DNA of 64,000 nucleotides from Mycobacteroides abscessus ATCC 19977 (GTDB lineage: Bacteria; Actinomycetota; Actinomycetes; Mycobacteriales; Mycobacteriaceae), in contig NC_010397.1 of assembly GCF_000069185.1 (NCBI RefSeq), positions 2,728,001 through 2,792,000 of the forward strand, given 5' to 3'. Of the stretch, positions 21,099-31,636 are shown in pieces. Every line of letters begins with the position of its first letter. Position 1 is the first letter of the stretch. Position numbers and translations under genes: made by a program. The notes under the pieces were generated by a model that searched no databases, was not told the DNA's origin, and was given only the letters and a program-made list of their open reading frames with translations.

Positions 21099-24000
21099 TT
21101 AACCCGCCGCCTTCTTCAAGGACACCCGGACCCCGTCGCTGAGAGCGGTGGCGGGCGTCCGCGTATCCGCGCCGGCTTCCGCGATGTCCAGTGTCGTGGC
21201 CAGGATCTCCCCAGAGATCAGTTCGCGGTGCCGTTCCGCCCACGCGCGATGCACGGCCGGAACCTCCAAGACCACCTCGATCCGATCGGAGACCTCCAGA
21301 CCCGTCGATTTGCGCAGGTCCTGGAGCTCACGGATGAGATCACGTGCCCAGCCCTCCGCTTCCAGCTCCTCGGTAACGGTGTCATCCAGGATGACCAGCC
21401 CTCCACCTTCGGGAAGCGCCGCAGTCGAATCCGGTTCAGCGGCGACCAGTTTCGAATCGAACTCACCCTCGCGCAGGGTGATACCCGCGGCGACGACGGT
21501 ACCGTCGGCCTGCTGAGCCCAGTCGCCGGACTTGACCGCCCTGATGACCGTCTGTACGTCCTTACCCAGCCGCGGGCCCGCGACCCGCGCATTGACGGTC
21601 AGCTCAAACTTGCCATACGCAGCGATATCGTCAGTCAGCTCAACCGATTTCACGTTGAGCTCGTCGGCGATGAGCGCGGTGTACGGCTCCAACCGCTTCG
21701 GATCGGGCACCGCCACGGTCAGCTTGAGTAGCGGCAACCGCACCCGCAGCTTCTTGGCCTTGCGCAAGGAAGACCCGGTAGAAGCCACCTTTCTCACCTC
21801 GTCCATGGCGGCGACCAGTGCGGCATCCGCGGGCAACACAGACTCGGACACCCAGTCGGTCAGGTGCACTGACCGCTCCCCGGTGAGCCCCCGCCAGATG
21901 ACCTCGGTGGTCATCGGTAGCAGCGGCGCCGCCAGACGGCACGTCGTCTCCAGCACGGTGTGCAAGGTGTCGATGGCGTCCGCATCCTCTTCCCAGAAAC
22001 GCGAACGAGACCGCCGCACATACCAATTGGTCAGCGCATCGGTGAACTGCCGTAGCTGCTCGCACGCCACGGAGACATCGCAGTCATCCATGGATGTGGT
22101 GAGATCGTCACGTAGTTGCGCCAGTTTTGCCAGGATGTATCTGTCCAGCACCTGCTTCGAGTCGGTGCGCCAGGTACCGGGCTTGGGCGCGTACAGCTGC
22201 AGGAAGCTCCAGGCATTCCATAGCGGCAGGATGACCTGCCGCACGCCCTCGCGGATCCCCTGCTCGGTGACGATCAGATTGCCGCCGCGCAGGATCGGCG
22301 ATGCCATGAGGAACCAGCGCATGGCATCGGATCCGTCGCGGTCGAACACCTCGTTGACGTCCGGGTAGTTGCGCAGCGACTTGCTCATCTTCTGGCCGTC
22401 GTTGCCCAGCACGATGCCGTGCGACACACAGGTGCGGAACGCCGGGCGATCGAAGAGTGCGGTCGCCAACACGTGCATGACGTAGAACCAGCCACGCGTC
22501 TGGCCGATGTACTCCACGATGAAGTCGGCCGGAAAGTGCTTCTCGAACCACTCGGCGTTTTCGAATGGGTAATGCACCTGCGCGTAAGGCATTGAGCCGG
22601 AATCGAACCAGACGTCGAAGATATCCGGGATGCGACGCATGGTGGACTTGCCCGTCGGATCGTCCGGGTTCGGCCGGGTCAGCTCGTCGATGTAGGGCCG
22701 GTGCAGGTTCGTCGGCCGGACTCCGAAGTCGCGTTCCAGCTCATCGAGGCTGCCGTACACATCGATACGGGGATACGCCGGATCGTCGGACTTCCATACC
22801 GGAATGGGGCTGCCCCAGTAGCGGTTACGCGAGACCGACCAGTCACGCGCACCTTCCAGCCACTTGCCGAACTGACCGTGCTTCACATGCTCGGGATACC
22901 AGGTGATCTGTTCGTTAAGCTGCACCATGCGATCCCGGAATTCGGTGACCTTGATGAACCAGGAGGACACCGCGCGATAGATCAACGGGTTTCGGCAACG
23001 CCAGCAGTGCGGGTAGGAGTGGTCGTAGGTCTCGTGACGCAGCAGAACCGCCCCGTTGAGACCCGCTGCGCCCGTGCCGTTCTTGAGGTCCTTGATGATC
23101 TGCGCGTTGGCATCGAATACCTGCTGCCCCTCGTAATCGGGCACGGTCGCGTCGAATCGGCCCTTCGAATCGACAGGGGTGACCGGAGTGATCTGCGCCC
23201 TATCGGTGACGTTCTTGTCTTCTTCACCGTAGGCGGGTGCCATGTGCACGATGCCGGTACCGTCGTCGGTGGTCACATAGTCTCCCGACAGCACGGTGAA
23301 GGCGTTCGGCGAGGCGTCCTGCTGGAAGTATGGGAATGGCGGCAGGTAGCGCAGACCCAGCAACTCCGCACCGGTGTAAGTGTCCAATACGGTGGGCTCC
23401 TCGCCCAGTTCCCGCGCGTACGCACCGACCCGGGCCTGCGCCAACAGGTAACGGTCTTCGGAGTCTTCCGGTTTCACCACCGCGTAGGTCACCTCGGGGT
23501 TCACCGCGACGGCGAGGTTCGACGGCAGCGTCCACGGCGTTGTGGTCCAGATCAGCAACCGCGCGCCGTCGAGCGTCGCCCACCGGCTGTCCTCGTTACC
23601 CGCGATCCGGTAGCCGACGGTGACAGCAGGATCCTGACGACTTTGGTAGACGTCGTCGTCCATGCGCAGCTCGTGGTTGGACAGCGGCGTCTCGTCACGC
23701 CAGCAGTACGGCAGCACGCGGTAACCCTCGTAAGCCAAACCCTTGTCCCACAACTGTTTGAACGCCCAGATGACCGATTCCATGAAGGTCAGGTCCAGCG
23801 TCTTGTAGTCGTTGTCGAAGTCGACCCAGCGCGCCTGCCGGGTTACGTACTCACGCCATTCCTTGGTGTAGCGCAGCACCGACTCGCGGCAGGCATCGTT
23901 GAACTCGGCAATGCCCATCGAATCGATCTGGGATTTATCGGTGATGCCCAGTTGCCGTTCGACTTCCAGCTCGGCGGGCAATCCGTGGGTGTCCCACCCG

Positions 24001-24275
24001 AATCGCCGATCCACCTGATAGCCGCGCATGGTCTGGTATCTCGGGACGATGTCCTTGACATAGCCGGTCAGCAGATGCCCGTAGTGCGGTAACCCATTGG
24101 CGAACGGCGGACCGTCATAGAAGACGTATTCCGGTGCGCCGTCACGGTTCGCGATGCTCGCACGGAAGGTGTCGTCCTGATCCCAGTAGCGCAGTACCTG
24201 CTTTTCCAGTGCAGGAAGATTCGGGGATCCGCTGCGCTGATCGGCGCCGAGATCGGTCCGCGGGTACGCGTCCAT
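21099..24275 (-). CDS. ileS: isoleucyl-tRNA synthetase IleS
   Basis: The 1058-residue class I synthetase charges tRNA-Ile. The HIGH motif is HYGH (64-67) within [20 protein letters not shown], and KMSKS is at 629-633. An editing (CP1) domain lies between ([11 protein letters not shown] near 230). The long C-terminal region with the eukaryote-like arrangement ([10 protein letters not shown]) is typical of actinobacterial IleS. The ATG at 24275 is chosen over an upstream start at 24305 because GGGAGAAG at 24283-24290 gives seven bases of spacing and is the Shine-Dalgarno sequence controlled by the T-box leader immediately upstream. Confidence 0.97.
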   Translation of the reverse strand: MDAYPRTDLGADQRSGSPNLPALEKQVLRYWDQDDTFRASIANRDGAPEYVFYDGPPFANGLPHYGHLLTGYVKDIVPRYQTMRGYQVDRRFGWDTHGLPAELEVERQLGITDKSQIDSMGIAEFNDACRESVLRYTKEWREYVTRQARWVDFDNDYKTLDLTFMESVIWAFKQLWDKGLAYEGYRVLPYCWRDETPLSNHELRMDDDVYQSRQDPAVTVGYRIAGNEDSRWATLDGARLLIWTTTPWTLPSNLAVAVNPEVTYAVVKPEDSEDRYLLAQARVGAYARELGEEPTVLDTYTGAELLGLRYLPPFPYFQQDASPNAFTVLSGDYVTTDDGTGIVHMAPAYGEEDKNVTDRAQITPVTPVDSKGRFDATVPDYEGQQVFDANAQIIKDLKNGTGAAGLNGAVLLRHETYDHSYPHCWRCRNPLIYRAVSSWFIKVTEFRDRMVQLNEQITWYPEHVKHGQFGKWLEGARDWSVSRNRYWGSPIPVWKSDDPAYPRIDVYGSLDELERDFGVRPTNLHRPYIDELTRPNPDDPTGKSTMRRIPDIFDVWFDSGSMPYAQVHYPFENAEWFEKHFPADFIVEYIGQTRGWFYVMHVLATALFDRPAFRTCVSHGIVLGNDGQKMSKSLRNYPDVNEVFDRDGSDAMRWFLMASPILRGGNLIVTEQGIREGVRQVILPLWNAWSFLQLYAPKPGTWRTDSKQVLDRYILAKLAQLRDDLTTSMDDCDVSVACEQLRQFTDALTNWYVRRSRSRFWEEDADAIDTLHTVLETTCRLAAPLLPMTTEVIWRGLTGERSVHLTDWVSESVLPADAALVAAMDEVRKVASTGSSLRKAKKLRVRLPLLKLTVAVPDPKRLEPYTALIADELNVKSVELTDDIAAYGKFELTVNARVAGPRLGKDVQTVIRAVKSGDWAQQADGTVVAAGITLREGEFDSKLVAAEPDSTAALPEGGGLVILDDTVTEELEAEGWARDLIRELQDLRKSTGLEVSDRIEVVLEVPAVHRAWAERHRELISGEILATTLDIAEAGADTRTPATALSDGVRVSLKKAAG

Positions 24276-24470
24276 ATGGGTACTTCTCCCTGTGCTCGCC
24301 GGCACGGGGACGATGGGACGCCGTCGGCGTACCTCCGCGGTACCACCCCGCTTGCCCCGACCTGGCCGGGGCCTCTCGCAACGGCTGTGACGGGCCTACC
24401 CGTCCGGTTCTACTCTGCTCACGCATTTCTTCCGGAGACTCCCCGGTGATAGCCGGATCAGTATCGGTAA
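24276..24470 (-). promoter_or_regulatory. T-box riboswitch, isoleucine-specific, translational type
   Basis: On the minus strand the leader contains GGTGGTACCGCGG (24335-24347), which holds the T-box core that pairs with the uncharged tRNA acceptor end. Upstream, a short stem-loop GATCCGGCTATCACCGGGG has ATC at 24448-24450, the isoleucine specifier codon. This is the ultrashort stem I form known for actinobacterial ileS. There is no terminator run, and the 3' end contains the ileS Shine-Dalgarno (24283-24290), so control is by exposing the ribosome site when tRNA-Ile is uncharged. The exact 5' end is inferred from the promoter. Confidence 0.93.
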
Positions 24471-24475
24471 CAGCG

Positions 24476-24504
24476 ATTCTATTCGGGTGCGTTGATATGG
24501 CCAA
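24476..24504 (-). promoter_or_regulatory. predicted ileS promoter overlapping the MFS stop codon
   Basis: On the minus strand TTGGCC (24499-24504) and TAGAAT (24476-24481) are 17 bp apart. The first three bases of the -10 hexamer are the TAG stop codon of the MFS gene (24479-24481). Initiation about seven bases downstream would start the transcript just before the conserved T-box sequence. This allows ileS to be transcribed independently of the MFS gene that abuts it. Prediction from sequence only. Confidence 0.6.
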
Positions 24505-25738
24505 ACCGGTTTCGAAGCACCATCAGCGCGGCCAGGACCAGCGCGATCGCCAAGAGCGCGCCCACAAAGAGCACCGTGAGCCCCCAGCCGCCGGCCTGGT
24601 ACGCCAGTCCGCCCACAGCACCCGCCACCGAACTGCCCAGGTAGTAACTGAACAGATACAGCGCCGAGGCCTCGGCACGATCACGCTGCGCGACGGCGCC
24701 GACCCAACCGCTCGCGACGGTATGGGCCGCGAAGAAGCCGGCGGTGAACACACCGACACCGACGATCACCGTGAGCAGCGAGTTCGGGATTGTCAGCGCA
24801 AGCCCGGCGGCCGTGATGACGATCGCGGCGATCAAAACCGAACCCCGGCCCCGGCGATCCGCCAGCCGTCCGGCCACCGCCGACGACATGGTTCCGGCCA
24901 GGTACAGCAAGAACAGCAGACCGGCAATGGCTGTCGGCAGCCCGAACGGGGGTGCGACAAGGCGATAGCCCAAATAGTTGTATACGGTGACGAATCCACC
25001 CATGAGCAGAAATGCCAAGCCGAACATGATGAGCAGGACCGGGTTTCGTAGGTGCACACCCAGGATCCGCAGGGTGGTGCCGACCCGGACCTTCTTCGGC
25101 ACAAAGAACTGAGACTTCGGAAGCAGCGCGGCGAACAGCACCGTGCACACCAAAGTCATGGCACCGCTGCCCAGCAGGGCGATACGCCAGTTGCTCACAT
25201 CAAGCACTGAGGAGGCCACCAGCCGCCCGGCCAGCCCGCCCACCGTGGTGCCCGCGATGTATCTGCCCATCGCCGAGCCCAGCGATCCCGGATGCACTTC
25301 TTCGGCCAAGAAGGCCATTGCCACCGCCGGAATCCCAGCCAGGGCAGCTCCCTCGGCGGCACGGCCGATCAACAACACAGCGAACGTGGGGCTGGCAGGA
25401 AGGAGCAGCCCGATGATCGTGGTGGCGATCGCCGAAACCAGCATGACGCGAGTACGGCCGAACCGTTCCGAGAGTGCACTGGCCGGAATGATCGACAGGG
25501 CGAGCATCCCCGTGGTTACCGAGACCGTCAGGGCCGCCGAAGCGGGGCTGACCCCTAGATCCGCGGAGAGTGCCGGCAGCACCGCCTGGGTTCCGTAGAG
25601 CGCCGCGAAGGTCGCCAGTCCCGCGGCGAACAGCGCACCGGTCAGGCGCCGGTAACCGGCGGTACCTGTCTGATGGGGTGACGGATCCACGCCATTGCGG
25701 ACGGTGGTGGTGCCCTCGGTGCTCGCAGCCGTCGCCAT
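24479..25738 (-). CDS. MFS efflux transporter (YnfM/arabinose-efflux type)
   Basis: The 419-residue protein has twelve predicted membrane segments. Major-facilitator signatures include LSERFGRTRVMLVSA (loop 2-3, near residue 90), GRAAEGAALAGIPAVAMAFLAEE (antiporter-like motif) and GRLADRRGRGS in the second half. The ATG at 25738 is preferred to a TTG at 25747. It diverges from a LysR regulator across 91 bp holding a 7-bp inverted repeat, the usual arrangement for a regulated exporter. Substrate unknown. Its end overlaps the ileS promoter. Confidence 0.85.
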   Translation of the reverse strand: MATAASTEGTTTVRNGVDPSPHQTGTAGYRRLTGALFAAGLATFAALYGTQAVLPALSADLGVSPASAALTVSVTTGMLALSIIPASALSERFGRTRVMLVSAIATTIIGLLLPASPTFAVLLIGRAAEGAALAGIPAVAMAFLAEEVHPGSLGSAMGRYIAGTTVGGLAGRLVASSVLDVSNWRIALLGSGAMTLVCTVLFAALLPKSQFFVPKKVRVGTTLRILGVHLRNPVLLIMFGLAFLLMGGFVTVYNYLGYRLVAPPFGLPTAIAGLLFLLYLAGTMSSAVAGRLADRRGRGSVLIAAIVITAAGLALTIPNSLLTVIVGVGVFTAGFFAAHTVASGWVGAVAQRDRAEASALYLFSYYLGSSVAGAVGGLAYQAGGWGLTVLFVGALLAIALVLAALMVLRNRFGHINAPE

Positions 25739-25765
25739 GAGTCCCAATGTTGCTCGCGATCAGGC

Positions 25766-25787
25766 ATATTGCGGAAATGAGCAATAT
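25766..25787. promoter_or_regulatory. inverted repeat, candidate LysR-regulator operator
   Basis: ATATTGC-ggaaatga-GCAATAT is a perfect 7-bp inverted repeat with an 8-bp spacer in the gap between the divergent MFS and LysR genes. The A+T-rich surroundings (to about 25815) are unusual for this genome and fit a shared control region. LysR proteins bind dyads of this type; the assignment to this regulator is inferred from position. Confidence 0.55.
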
Positions 25788-25829
25788 TCGGATCTATAAT
25801 TCATTTTACGTATAAACGGAGGTAGAGCC

Positions 25830-26702
25830 ATGGCCGAGGGTGACTACGAGTGGTACATCACACTCGCCGAGCTACAGAACGTCACCGCGGCCGCCGACCA
25901 GCTCCGGCTTGCGCAGCCGACACTCACCCGCATGCTGGCCCGTTTGGAACGCCGCCTGGGCGTGCAGCTCTTCGACCGGCACGGTAAGCGGCTCGCCCTG
26001 AATCCATTTGGCCGGATCTTCTACCAACACGCCCGCCGCGCTCAGCTGGAACTGGATTCCGCGCGCCGCGCAATCGACGATCTCGCGAACCCTGCTGAGG
26101 GCGAGATCCGTCTGGGGTTCCTGCACACCTTCGGGCCTACCTTGATCGCCGGATTGATCGCCGGCTTCGCGACGACATCGCCGCATGTGCGATTCGTCCT
26201 GGAACAGGGCGCCGCAGGCAGTCTCGATGATCTGGTGGCCACCGGCGACCTGGACGTCGCCATCGTCTCTCCGCGCCCTCGGCGTGCGAATCTCGGCTGG
26301 CGCAACCTTTTCCGGCAACGTCTCGGCGTCGCGGTGCCCACCGACCATCGCCTTGCGCAAGCCCAGGATGTGTCGATGGTTGACCTTGCCGACGAACCTT
26401 TCGTGGCGATGCATCCAGGTTTCGGTATGCGTCGGCTGCTCGAAGAGCTCTGCGCCGCAGCACAATTCCAACCACGGATCGTGCTGGAATCAAGCAATCT
26501 GATGACGGTGGCGGGTCTGGTGGCCGCCGGTCTCGGCGTTACCGTGCTTCCCGTCGACGCCACCACCTATCCGCCCGACCTGCGGATGTTGCGCCTCATC
26601 GACGCCGATGCGCACCGCGACGTCGGGATCGTCTGGAGCTCCGGGCAACCGCTGTCGCGGCCCGTCCGCAACTTCATATCCCACGCCGTCGCATCGACGT
26701 AG
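25830..26702 (+). CDS. LysR-type transcriptional regulator
   Basis: The 290-residue protein has an N-terminal winged helix-turn-helix (LAELQNVTAAADQLRLAQPTLTRMLARLERRLGVQLFDR in order, about residues 12-50) and a periplasmic-binding-fold effector domain from about 90 (GEIRLGFLHTFGPTLIAGLI). It is divergent from the MFS gene and most likely controls it and itself. GGAGGTAGAG gives a good ribosome site before the ATG. Inducer unknown. Confidence 0.92.
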   Translation: MAEGDYEWYITLAELQNVTAAADQLRLAQPTLTRMLARLERRLGVQLFDRHGKRLALNPFGRIFYQHARRAQLELDSARRAIDDLANPAEGEIRLGFLHTFGPTLIAGLIAGFATTSPHVRFVLEQGAAGSLDDLVATGDLDVAIVSPRPRRANLGWRNLFRQRLGVAVPTDHRLAQAQDVSMVDLADEPFVAMHPGFGMRRLLEELCAAAQFQPRIVLESSNLMTVAGLVAAGLGVTVLPVDATTYPPDLRMLRLIDADAHRDVGIVWSSGQPLSRPVRNFISHAVAST

Positions 26703-26717
26703 GTAACAATCATTGCC

Positions 26718-27770
26718 ATGTCTGCCGAGGTGCCGGCCGAAAACGGGATGGCCCGGGCCATCGCGCAGATCGATGCTGCCGCCGACGAAGCGGCGTTCCA
26801 TGCGGGGGTGAGCGCGACACGGATCGCGATCACATTGCAGGCGCGGGCGCGCGCACCGGAGGCAACTCTCGCCGCTGCGTGGTCCGAGGCATTGCGCAGC
26901 AGTGTCATCACCGCGGCGAGGCTCGTCACCGATGGCGTGAACCCCGGCTGGAGCTGGTTCGTTTCCGGGAGTGCGGCACGCGGCGAGGCGGCGCCGGGAT
27001 CGGACATCGAGACGCTGATCGCGGTCGACGACACGATCGACGCCGAGGGCAAAACTCGCCTCATGGAGCTGGCGGCACGGGTCCACACGACACTCGAGCG
27101 CGGCGGCATTGGCGGCGATTCCAACGGGGTGCTGGCCAGTCGCGGCCGATTCTGCCGCCGCACCACCGACTGGCTCGAGGGCATCGAGCGCTGGTGTGCC
27201 AATCCTCCGGCGGACCGGGGGGTCGTGATGGCGGGCTTGATGGCCGATTCACGAGGTGTCGGCGCCGACGCGTCGCTGCCGGACGGCGCCCTGCGCAGCA
27301 AAAACGCGCGCTGCGCCCAGCGCCACTACCCCATCCGTCATGCGATGCTGCAGGATGCGGTGGCAGTGCGCGCGGGATTCCCTTCGCGGTTGAAGATATT
27401 CGCGACGCAATCGGACTCGGTAGACCTCAAGATCACCGCGATGGACCCGGTGGTGAAGATCGCCCGGTGGGCGGCGTTATCGGCCGGATCGGATGTTCTC
27501 GCCACGCCCGCGCGGCTGGATGCCGCATCCACTGCCGAAACCCTCGACCGCGATGACGCCTCGACACTGCACGACTGTTTCGACTGGCTGCTGCGCTTCC
27601 GGTGGCGGGCACGAGCGGCGGCCTGGGAGGAAGGGCAGCCGATGTCCGATACCGTCTCGCTGTCCGCCCTTGCCCCTCAGGAACGTGCGATGCTGCGCGG
27701 TATCGCACGGGAGATCGCCGGCATCAGACGCAAGCTGGTTTACCTGTCGTCGACGTCGTCATTCAGATAA
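26718..27770 (+). CDS. DUF294-type putative nucleotidyltransferase
   Basis: The 350-residue protein has a nucleotidyltransferase core, [25 protein letters not shown] near residues 75-100 in order, with the GSxARxE and SDxE metal-ligand pattern of GlnD/DUF294 proteins. A substrate-binding helical domain follows ([20 protein letters not shown], then [12 protein letters not shown]). Typical CBS or cAMP-binding domains of larger relatives are missing, so this is a short form. It is 16 bp after the LysR gene and overlaps the end of the converging exonuclease gene by 12 bp. Family identification is good, function unknown. Confidence 0.78.
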   Translation: MSAEVPAENGMARAIAQIDAAADEAAFHAGVSATRIAITLQARARAPEATLAAAWSEALRSSVITAARLVTDGVNPGWSWFVSGSAARGEAAPGSDIETLIAVDDTIDAEGKTRLMELAARVHTTLERGGIGGDSNGVLASRGRFCRRTTDWLEGIERWCANPPADRGVVMAGLMADSRGVGADASLPDGALRSKNARCAQRHYPIRHAMLQDAVAVRAGFPSRLKIFATQSDSVDLKITAMDPVVKIARWAALSAGSDVLATPARLDAASTAETLDRDDASTLHDCFDWLLRFRWRARAAAWEEGQPMSDTVSLSALAPQERAMLRGIAREIAGIRRKLVYLSSTSSFR

Positions 27771-28307
27771 TCGGTCGTACCAGCGCATGGCCCAACGAGC
27801 ATCGCCAAGGGCCGTGTGCCGCTGCGCCGCGCTCGGGGTCTTCACGCCGAATTGCTGTGAGAGGTTGGAATAGTCGGCATCCGGTGTCAACCCGCGGTCC
27901 CGCAGTCGTGCCGCCGTGGTCGCGACCACGTCGACAAGTTCCGGATTCCAGGTGGGACCGACCCCGTGAGCCAGAAACATCCGCGCCAGACATTCGGTGT
28001 CGAATTGCGGTATCACCCCGACGATCGTGGCTCCCGCCGTCCATTCCGCGACAAGCGAAACAGCCTCGGCGGCACGGAAAACACGCGGAAATTGCAACGG
28101 CCGCAGACGAACCTGTGGATGGCGCTTGTGGAAACCGCTTATTTGCAGGCCCGCCGGATCGGCGGCCGCCAAGTCGAGATCCTGCACATCGACGCACAAA
28201 TGCAACTGTCGCTGGCCCGCCGCGGTTCGCCGGATGATCGCAATCTCCCACGGTTCGCGCTCGCGGTGCAGCCCGGTGGTCTCCGTATCGAGAAAAACCA
28301 ACGCCAT
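27759..28307 (-). CDS. DnaQ-like 3'-5' exonuclease
   Basis: From the ATG at 28307 the protein has 182 residues. LVFLDTETTGL (Exo I, Asp/Glu pair) is at residues 3-13, an Exo II-like GVIPQFDTECLARMF is near 98 and HTALGDARWAM (Exo III, His/Asp) is near 165. It therefore keeps all DEDDh residues. An AGAAG site lies eight bases before the ATG. It may act in nucleic-acid trimming or proofreading; its substrate is unknown. Nucleotidyltransferases of the DUF294 group are often found beside such exonucleases in other bacteria, and here the two converge. Confidence 0.85.
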   Translation of the reverse strand: MALVFLDTETTGLHREREPWEIAIIRRTAAGQRQLHLCVDVQDLDLAAADPAGLQISGFHKRHPQVRLRPLQFPRVFRAAEAVSLVAEWTAGATIVGVIPQFDTECLARMFLAHGVGPTWNPELVDVVATTAARLRDRGLTPDADYSNLSQQFGVKTPSAAQRHTALGDARWAMRWYDRLSE

Positions 28308-28384
28308 CCAGACATCTTCTCGCGGGCGACACCTTGGGCACACACATACCGGCGTGTTTGTGTGCGCAACGCCGCGCTCGAGGT

Positions 28385-29356
28385 CTACGAGCTGAGGTTG
28401 AGTAGTTGCTCGGCGGCCAGCGCGGGCGTCAGGGTGCCTTCCCGCACCTGCTGCTCGATATCAGCACGCGACGCCTTCACGTCGGGGGCGTTCAAAACCC
28501 GGTCGAGCACCGCGTCGCGCACCATCGCCCACATCCAATCGACTTGCTGGCGGCGGCGTTTGGCCTCGAACTCGCCCGCTTCGGTGAGCACCGCGCGATG
28601 CTGCAGCACCGTGTCCCACATCTCGGAGACACCGTTGTTCTCCAGCGCACTCATGGTGAGAACCGGTGGGCGCCAGAGCGTGTCATGCGGATAGATCAGG
28701 CGCAAGGCTCCCGACAATTCACGGGCGGCCTTCTTGGCTTCGATGGCGTGCTCACCATCGGCCTTGTTCACCACCACGATATCGGCGAGTTCGAGTACGC
28801 CCTTCTTGATTCCCTGCAACTGGTCGCCGGTGCGCGCCAACGTCAGGAAGACAAATGTGTCGACCATATTGGCGACCGCGACCTCGGACTGCCCCACGCC
28901 CACAGTCTCGATCAGGATGACATCGAAGCCGGCGGCCTCCAGCAGGACCACCGTCTCACGGGTGGCCTTGGCCACCCCACCCAGGGTTCCCGAGGTCGGC
29001 GACGGCCGGATGTAGGCATCCGGATGCACCGAGAGCCGACCCATCCGGGTCTTGTCCCCCAGGATCGATCCGCCGGTGCGCGTCGACGATGGGTCGACCG
29101 CCAGCACGGCGACGCGATGTCCCTGTTCGATGAGATACATCCCGAGCGCCTCGATGGTGGTCGACTTCCCCACCCCGGGCACTCCGGTAATCCCCACGCG
29201 CAGTGCGTTTCCCCCCTCGGGCGAGAGCTCGAGCAGCAACTGCTGCGCCTGCGACCGGTGATCTTGTCGGGTCGACTCCACCAAGGTGATGGCCCGGGCC
29301 AGGCCGGAACGGTCTCCCGACCGGATCAGTGCTGCCAGATTGTCAGGTGCCGACAT
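28385..29356 (-). CDS. meaB: methylmalonyl-CoA mutase-associated GTPase MeaB
   Basis: The 323-residue G3E GTPase protects and reloads adenosylcobalamin on methylmalonyl-CoA mutase. The P-loop GVPGVGKST is at 58-66, followed by LAVDPSSTRTGGSILGDKTRM, ETVGVGQSE (switch region) and VVNKADG (base-specificity loop). Its ATG shares one base with the mutB stop (TGATG), so it is coupled to mutA-mutB, as in the M. tuberculosis Rv1492-Rv1493 and Rv1496 neighbourhood, but without the toxin-antitoxin pair in between. Confidence 0.95.
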   Translation of the reverse strand: MSAPDNLAALIRSGDRSGLARAITLVESTRQDHRSQAQQLLLELSPEGGNALRVGITGVPGVGKSTTIEALGMYLIEQGHRVAVLAVDPSSTRTGGSILGDKTRMGRLSVHPDAYIRPSPTSGTLGGVAKATRETVVLLEAAGFDVILIETVGVGQSEVAVANMVDTFVFLTLARTGDQLQGIKKGVLELADIVVVNKADGEHAIEAKKAARELSGALRLIYPHDTLWRPPVLTMSALENNGVSEMWDTVLQHRAVLTEAGEFEAKRRRQQVDWMWAMVRDAVLDRVLNAPDVKASRADIEQQVREGTLTPALAAEQLLNLSS

Positions 29357-31635
29357 CAGGTCAGGTCGTACCCGAGCCGCTCAGCCAGCTTGTGCAACAG
29401 GCCAATTGCGGCCTCCGAGATCACCGTTCCGGGAGGGAAGATGGCCGCGGCGCCCGCCTGGTACAGCTCGTCGAAATCGCCCGGCGGGATCACGCCGCCC
29501 ACCACGATCATGATGTCCGGGCGCCCCACCTCGGCCAGCGCCTGACGCAGTGCAGGGACCAGGGTGAGGTGGCCCGCGGCCAACGACGACACACCAACCA
29601 CATGCACGTCGTTGTCGGCGGCCTGTCGCGCGACTTCCTCCGGAGTCTGGAACAGCGGACCCACATCGACATCGAATCCGATGTCGGCGAACGCCGTTGC
29701 GATCACCTTCTGTCCGCGATCATGCCCGTCCTGCCCCATCTTGGCGACCAGCACGCGCGGCCGGCGGCCGTCGGCGTCGGCGAATTTCTGTACCAGCTCG
29801 GTTGCTTGCGTCACGCTGCTGACGGCGCCATCCCTTCCCACTTCGTCGCGGTATACCCCGCTGATGGTACGGATTTCGGCCTGATGCCGGCCATAGACCT
29901 TCTCCAGCGCATCGGAGATCTCCCCGACGGTCGCCTTGTGCCGAGCGGCGTTGATGGCCAGCGCCATCAGGTTGTTACCCAGCCCGTCTTCGCCGGCCCG
30001 GCCCGAATCGGCTGCCGCACGAGTCAACTCGGCCAAGGCTGCCTGTACCGCGTCGTCATCGCGCTCGGCACGCAGCTGCTGCAACTTGGCCAGCTGCTCG
30101 GCCCGTACGCGGGAATTCTCTACCTTGAGAACCTCGATCTGCTGGTCCTCGGCAACCTGGTATTTGTTCACGCCGATCACCGGCTGACGGCCCGAGTCGA
30201 TGCGCGCCTGGGTGCGTGCGGCGGCCTCTTCGATACGAAGCTTCGGGATGCCCTGATCGATGGCCTGCGCCATACCGCCGGCCTCGGTGACCTCCCGAAT
30301 ATGTTCGCGCGCGCGGGAGGCGAGCTGGTGAGTCAGCCACTCGACGTAGTACGAGCCGCCCCACGGGTCGATCGGGCGACAGGTGCCCGACTCCTGCTGG
30401 ATGAGCAGCTGCGTGTTGCGGGCAATGCGGGCCGAGAAGTCGGTGGGCAGCGCCAGCGCCTCGTCCAGGGCATTGGTATGCAGCGACTGGGTGTGTCCCT
30501 GGGTGGCGGCCATGGCCTCGATGCAGGTGCGGGCCACATTGTTGAACACGTCCTGCGCGGTCAATGACCACCCGGAGGTCTGCGAATGCGTGCGCAGCGA
30601 CTGCGACTTGGAACTCTTCGGATCGAACTGCGCGACAAGCTCACTCCACAGCAGACGCCCGGCGCGCAGCTTGGCGACCTCCATGAAGAAGTTCATGCCG
30701 ATGGCCCAGAAGAACGACAGACGCGGGGCGAAGACGTCGATGTCCAGCCCTCCGGCCAGGCCTGCCTTGATGTACTCGACGCCATCGGCCAGCGTGTATG
30801 CCAGCTCCAGATCGGCTGTGGCACCGGCCTCTTGGATGTGATAGCCGGAAATCGAGATGGAGTTGAACTTCGGCATCTTGGCGCTGGTGTACGCGAAAAT
30901 ATCGGAGATGATCCGCATCGACGGCTTCGGCGGATAGATGTAGGTGTTGCGGACCATGAATTCTTTGAGAATGTCGTTCTGGATGGTCCCGGCAAGCTTC
31001 TCCGTACCGACACCCTGCTCCTCGGCTGCCACCACATACAACGCGAGGATCGGCAACACCGCGCCGTTCATGGTCATCGACACCGACACCGAACCCAGGT
31101 CGATACCGTCGAACAGCTGACGCATATCCAGGATGGAGTCGATGGCCACGCCAGCCATGCCCACATCGCCCTGCACGCGCGGATGGTCCGAGTCATACCC
31201 GCGATGGGTCGCCAGGTCGAATGCCACGGACAGGCCCTTTTGGCCCGCCGCCAGGTTGCGGCGGTAGAACGCGTTGGACTCGGCGGCCGTGGAGAAACCC
31301 GCGTACTGGCGAATGGTCCACGGCTGATTGACGTACATCGTCGGATACGGCCCGCGCAGGAAGGGCACCTGACCGGGGAAGGTATCCAACGGATAACCCT
31401 GCGCCCGCACCGCCTCGCGGTCGGCGGCCGTGTAGATCGGCTTGACGGTGATCGCCTCCGGCGTCTCCCAATCAAGCTGCTCGGGACTGTATCCGTGCGC
31501 GGCGGCGGCCTCGCTTACCGCGGTCTGAACGGCGGCGGTGTCCGGGGCGACGGATACGCGGTCACCGTGCAGCGGTACATCGGCAAAGCTGCCCAGGATG
31601 GTGCCGGATTCCGAAAGATCCGTGAGGTCAGTCAT
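29356..31635 (-). CDS. mutB: methylmalonyl-CoA mutase large subunit MutB
   Basis: MutB is the catalytic subunit converting methylmalonyl-CoA and succinyl-CoA, used for propionate and odd-chain or cholesterol-derived carbon. The 759 residues comprise a TIM barrel ([32 protein letters not shown]) and a C-terminal cobalamin-binding domain with [10 protein letters not shown], His 638 being the lower cobalt ligand, and GGVIPPGD. It begins one base after the mutA stop. No B12 riboswitch is visible upstream of the operon. Confidence 0.97.
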   Translation of the reverse strand: MTDLTDLSESGTILGSFADVPLHGDRVSVAPDTAAVQTAVSEAAAAHGYSPEQLDWETPEAITVKPIYTAADREAVRAQGYPLDTFPGQVPFLRGPYPTMYVNQPWTIRQYAGFSTAAESNAFYRRNLAAGQKGLSVAFDLATHRGYDSDHPRVQGDVGMAGVAIDSILDMRQLFDGIDLGSVSVSMTMNGAVLPILALYVVAAEEQGVGTEKLAGTIQNDILKEFMVRNTYIYPPKPSMRIISDIFAYTSAKMPKFNSISISGYHIQEAGATADLELAYTLADGVEYIKAGLAGGLDIDVFAPRLSFFWAIGMNFFMEVAKLRAGRLLWSELVAQFDPKSSKSQSLRTHSQTSGWSLTAQDVFNNVARTCIEAMAATQGHTQSLHTNALDEALALPTDFSARIARNTQLLIQQESGTCRPIDPWGGSYYVEWLTHQLASRAREHIREVTEAGGMAQAIDQGIPKLRIEEAAARTQARIDSGRQPVIGVNKYQVAEDQQIEVLKVENSRVRAEQLAKLQQLRAERDDDAVQAALAELTRAAADSGRAGEDGLGNNLMALAINAARHKATVGEISDALEKVYGRHQAEIRTISGVYRDEVGRDGAVSSVTQATELVQKFADADGRRPRVLVAKMGQDGHDRGQKVIATAFADIGFDVDVGPLFQTPEEVARQAADNDVHVVGVSSLAAGHLTLVPALRQALAEVGRPDIMIVVGGVIPPGDFDELYQAGAAAIFPPGTVISEAAIGLLHKLAERLGYDLT

Positions 31636-31636
31636 G

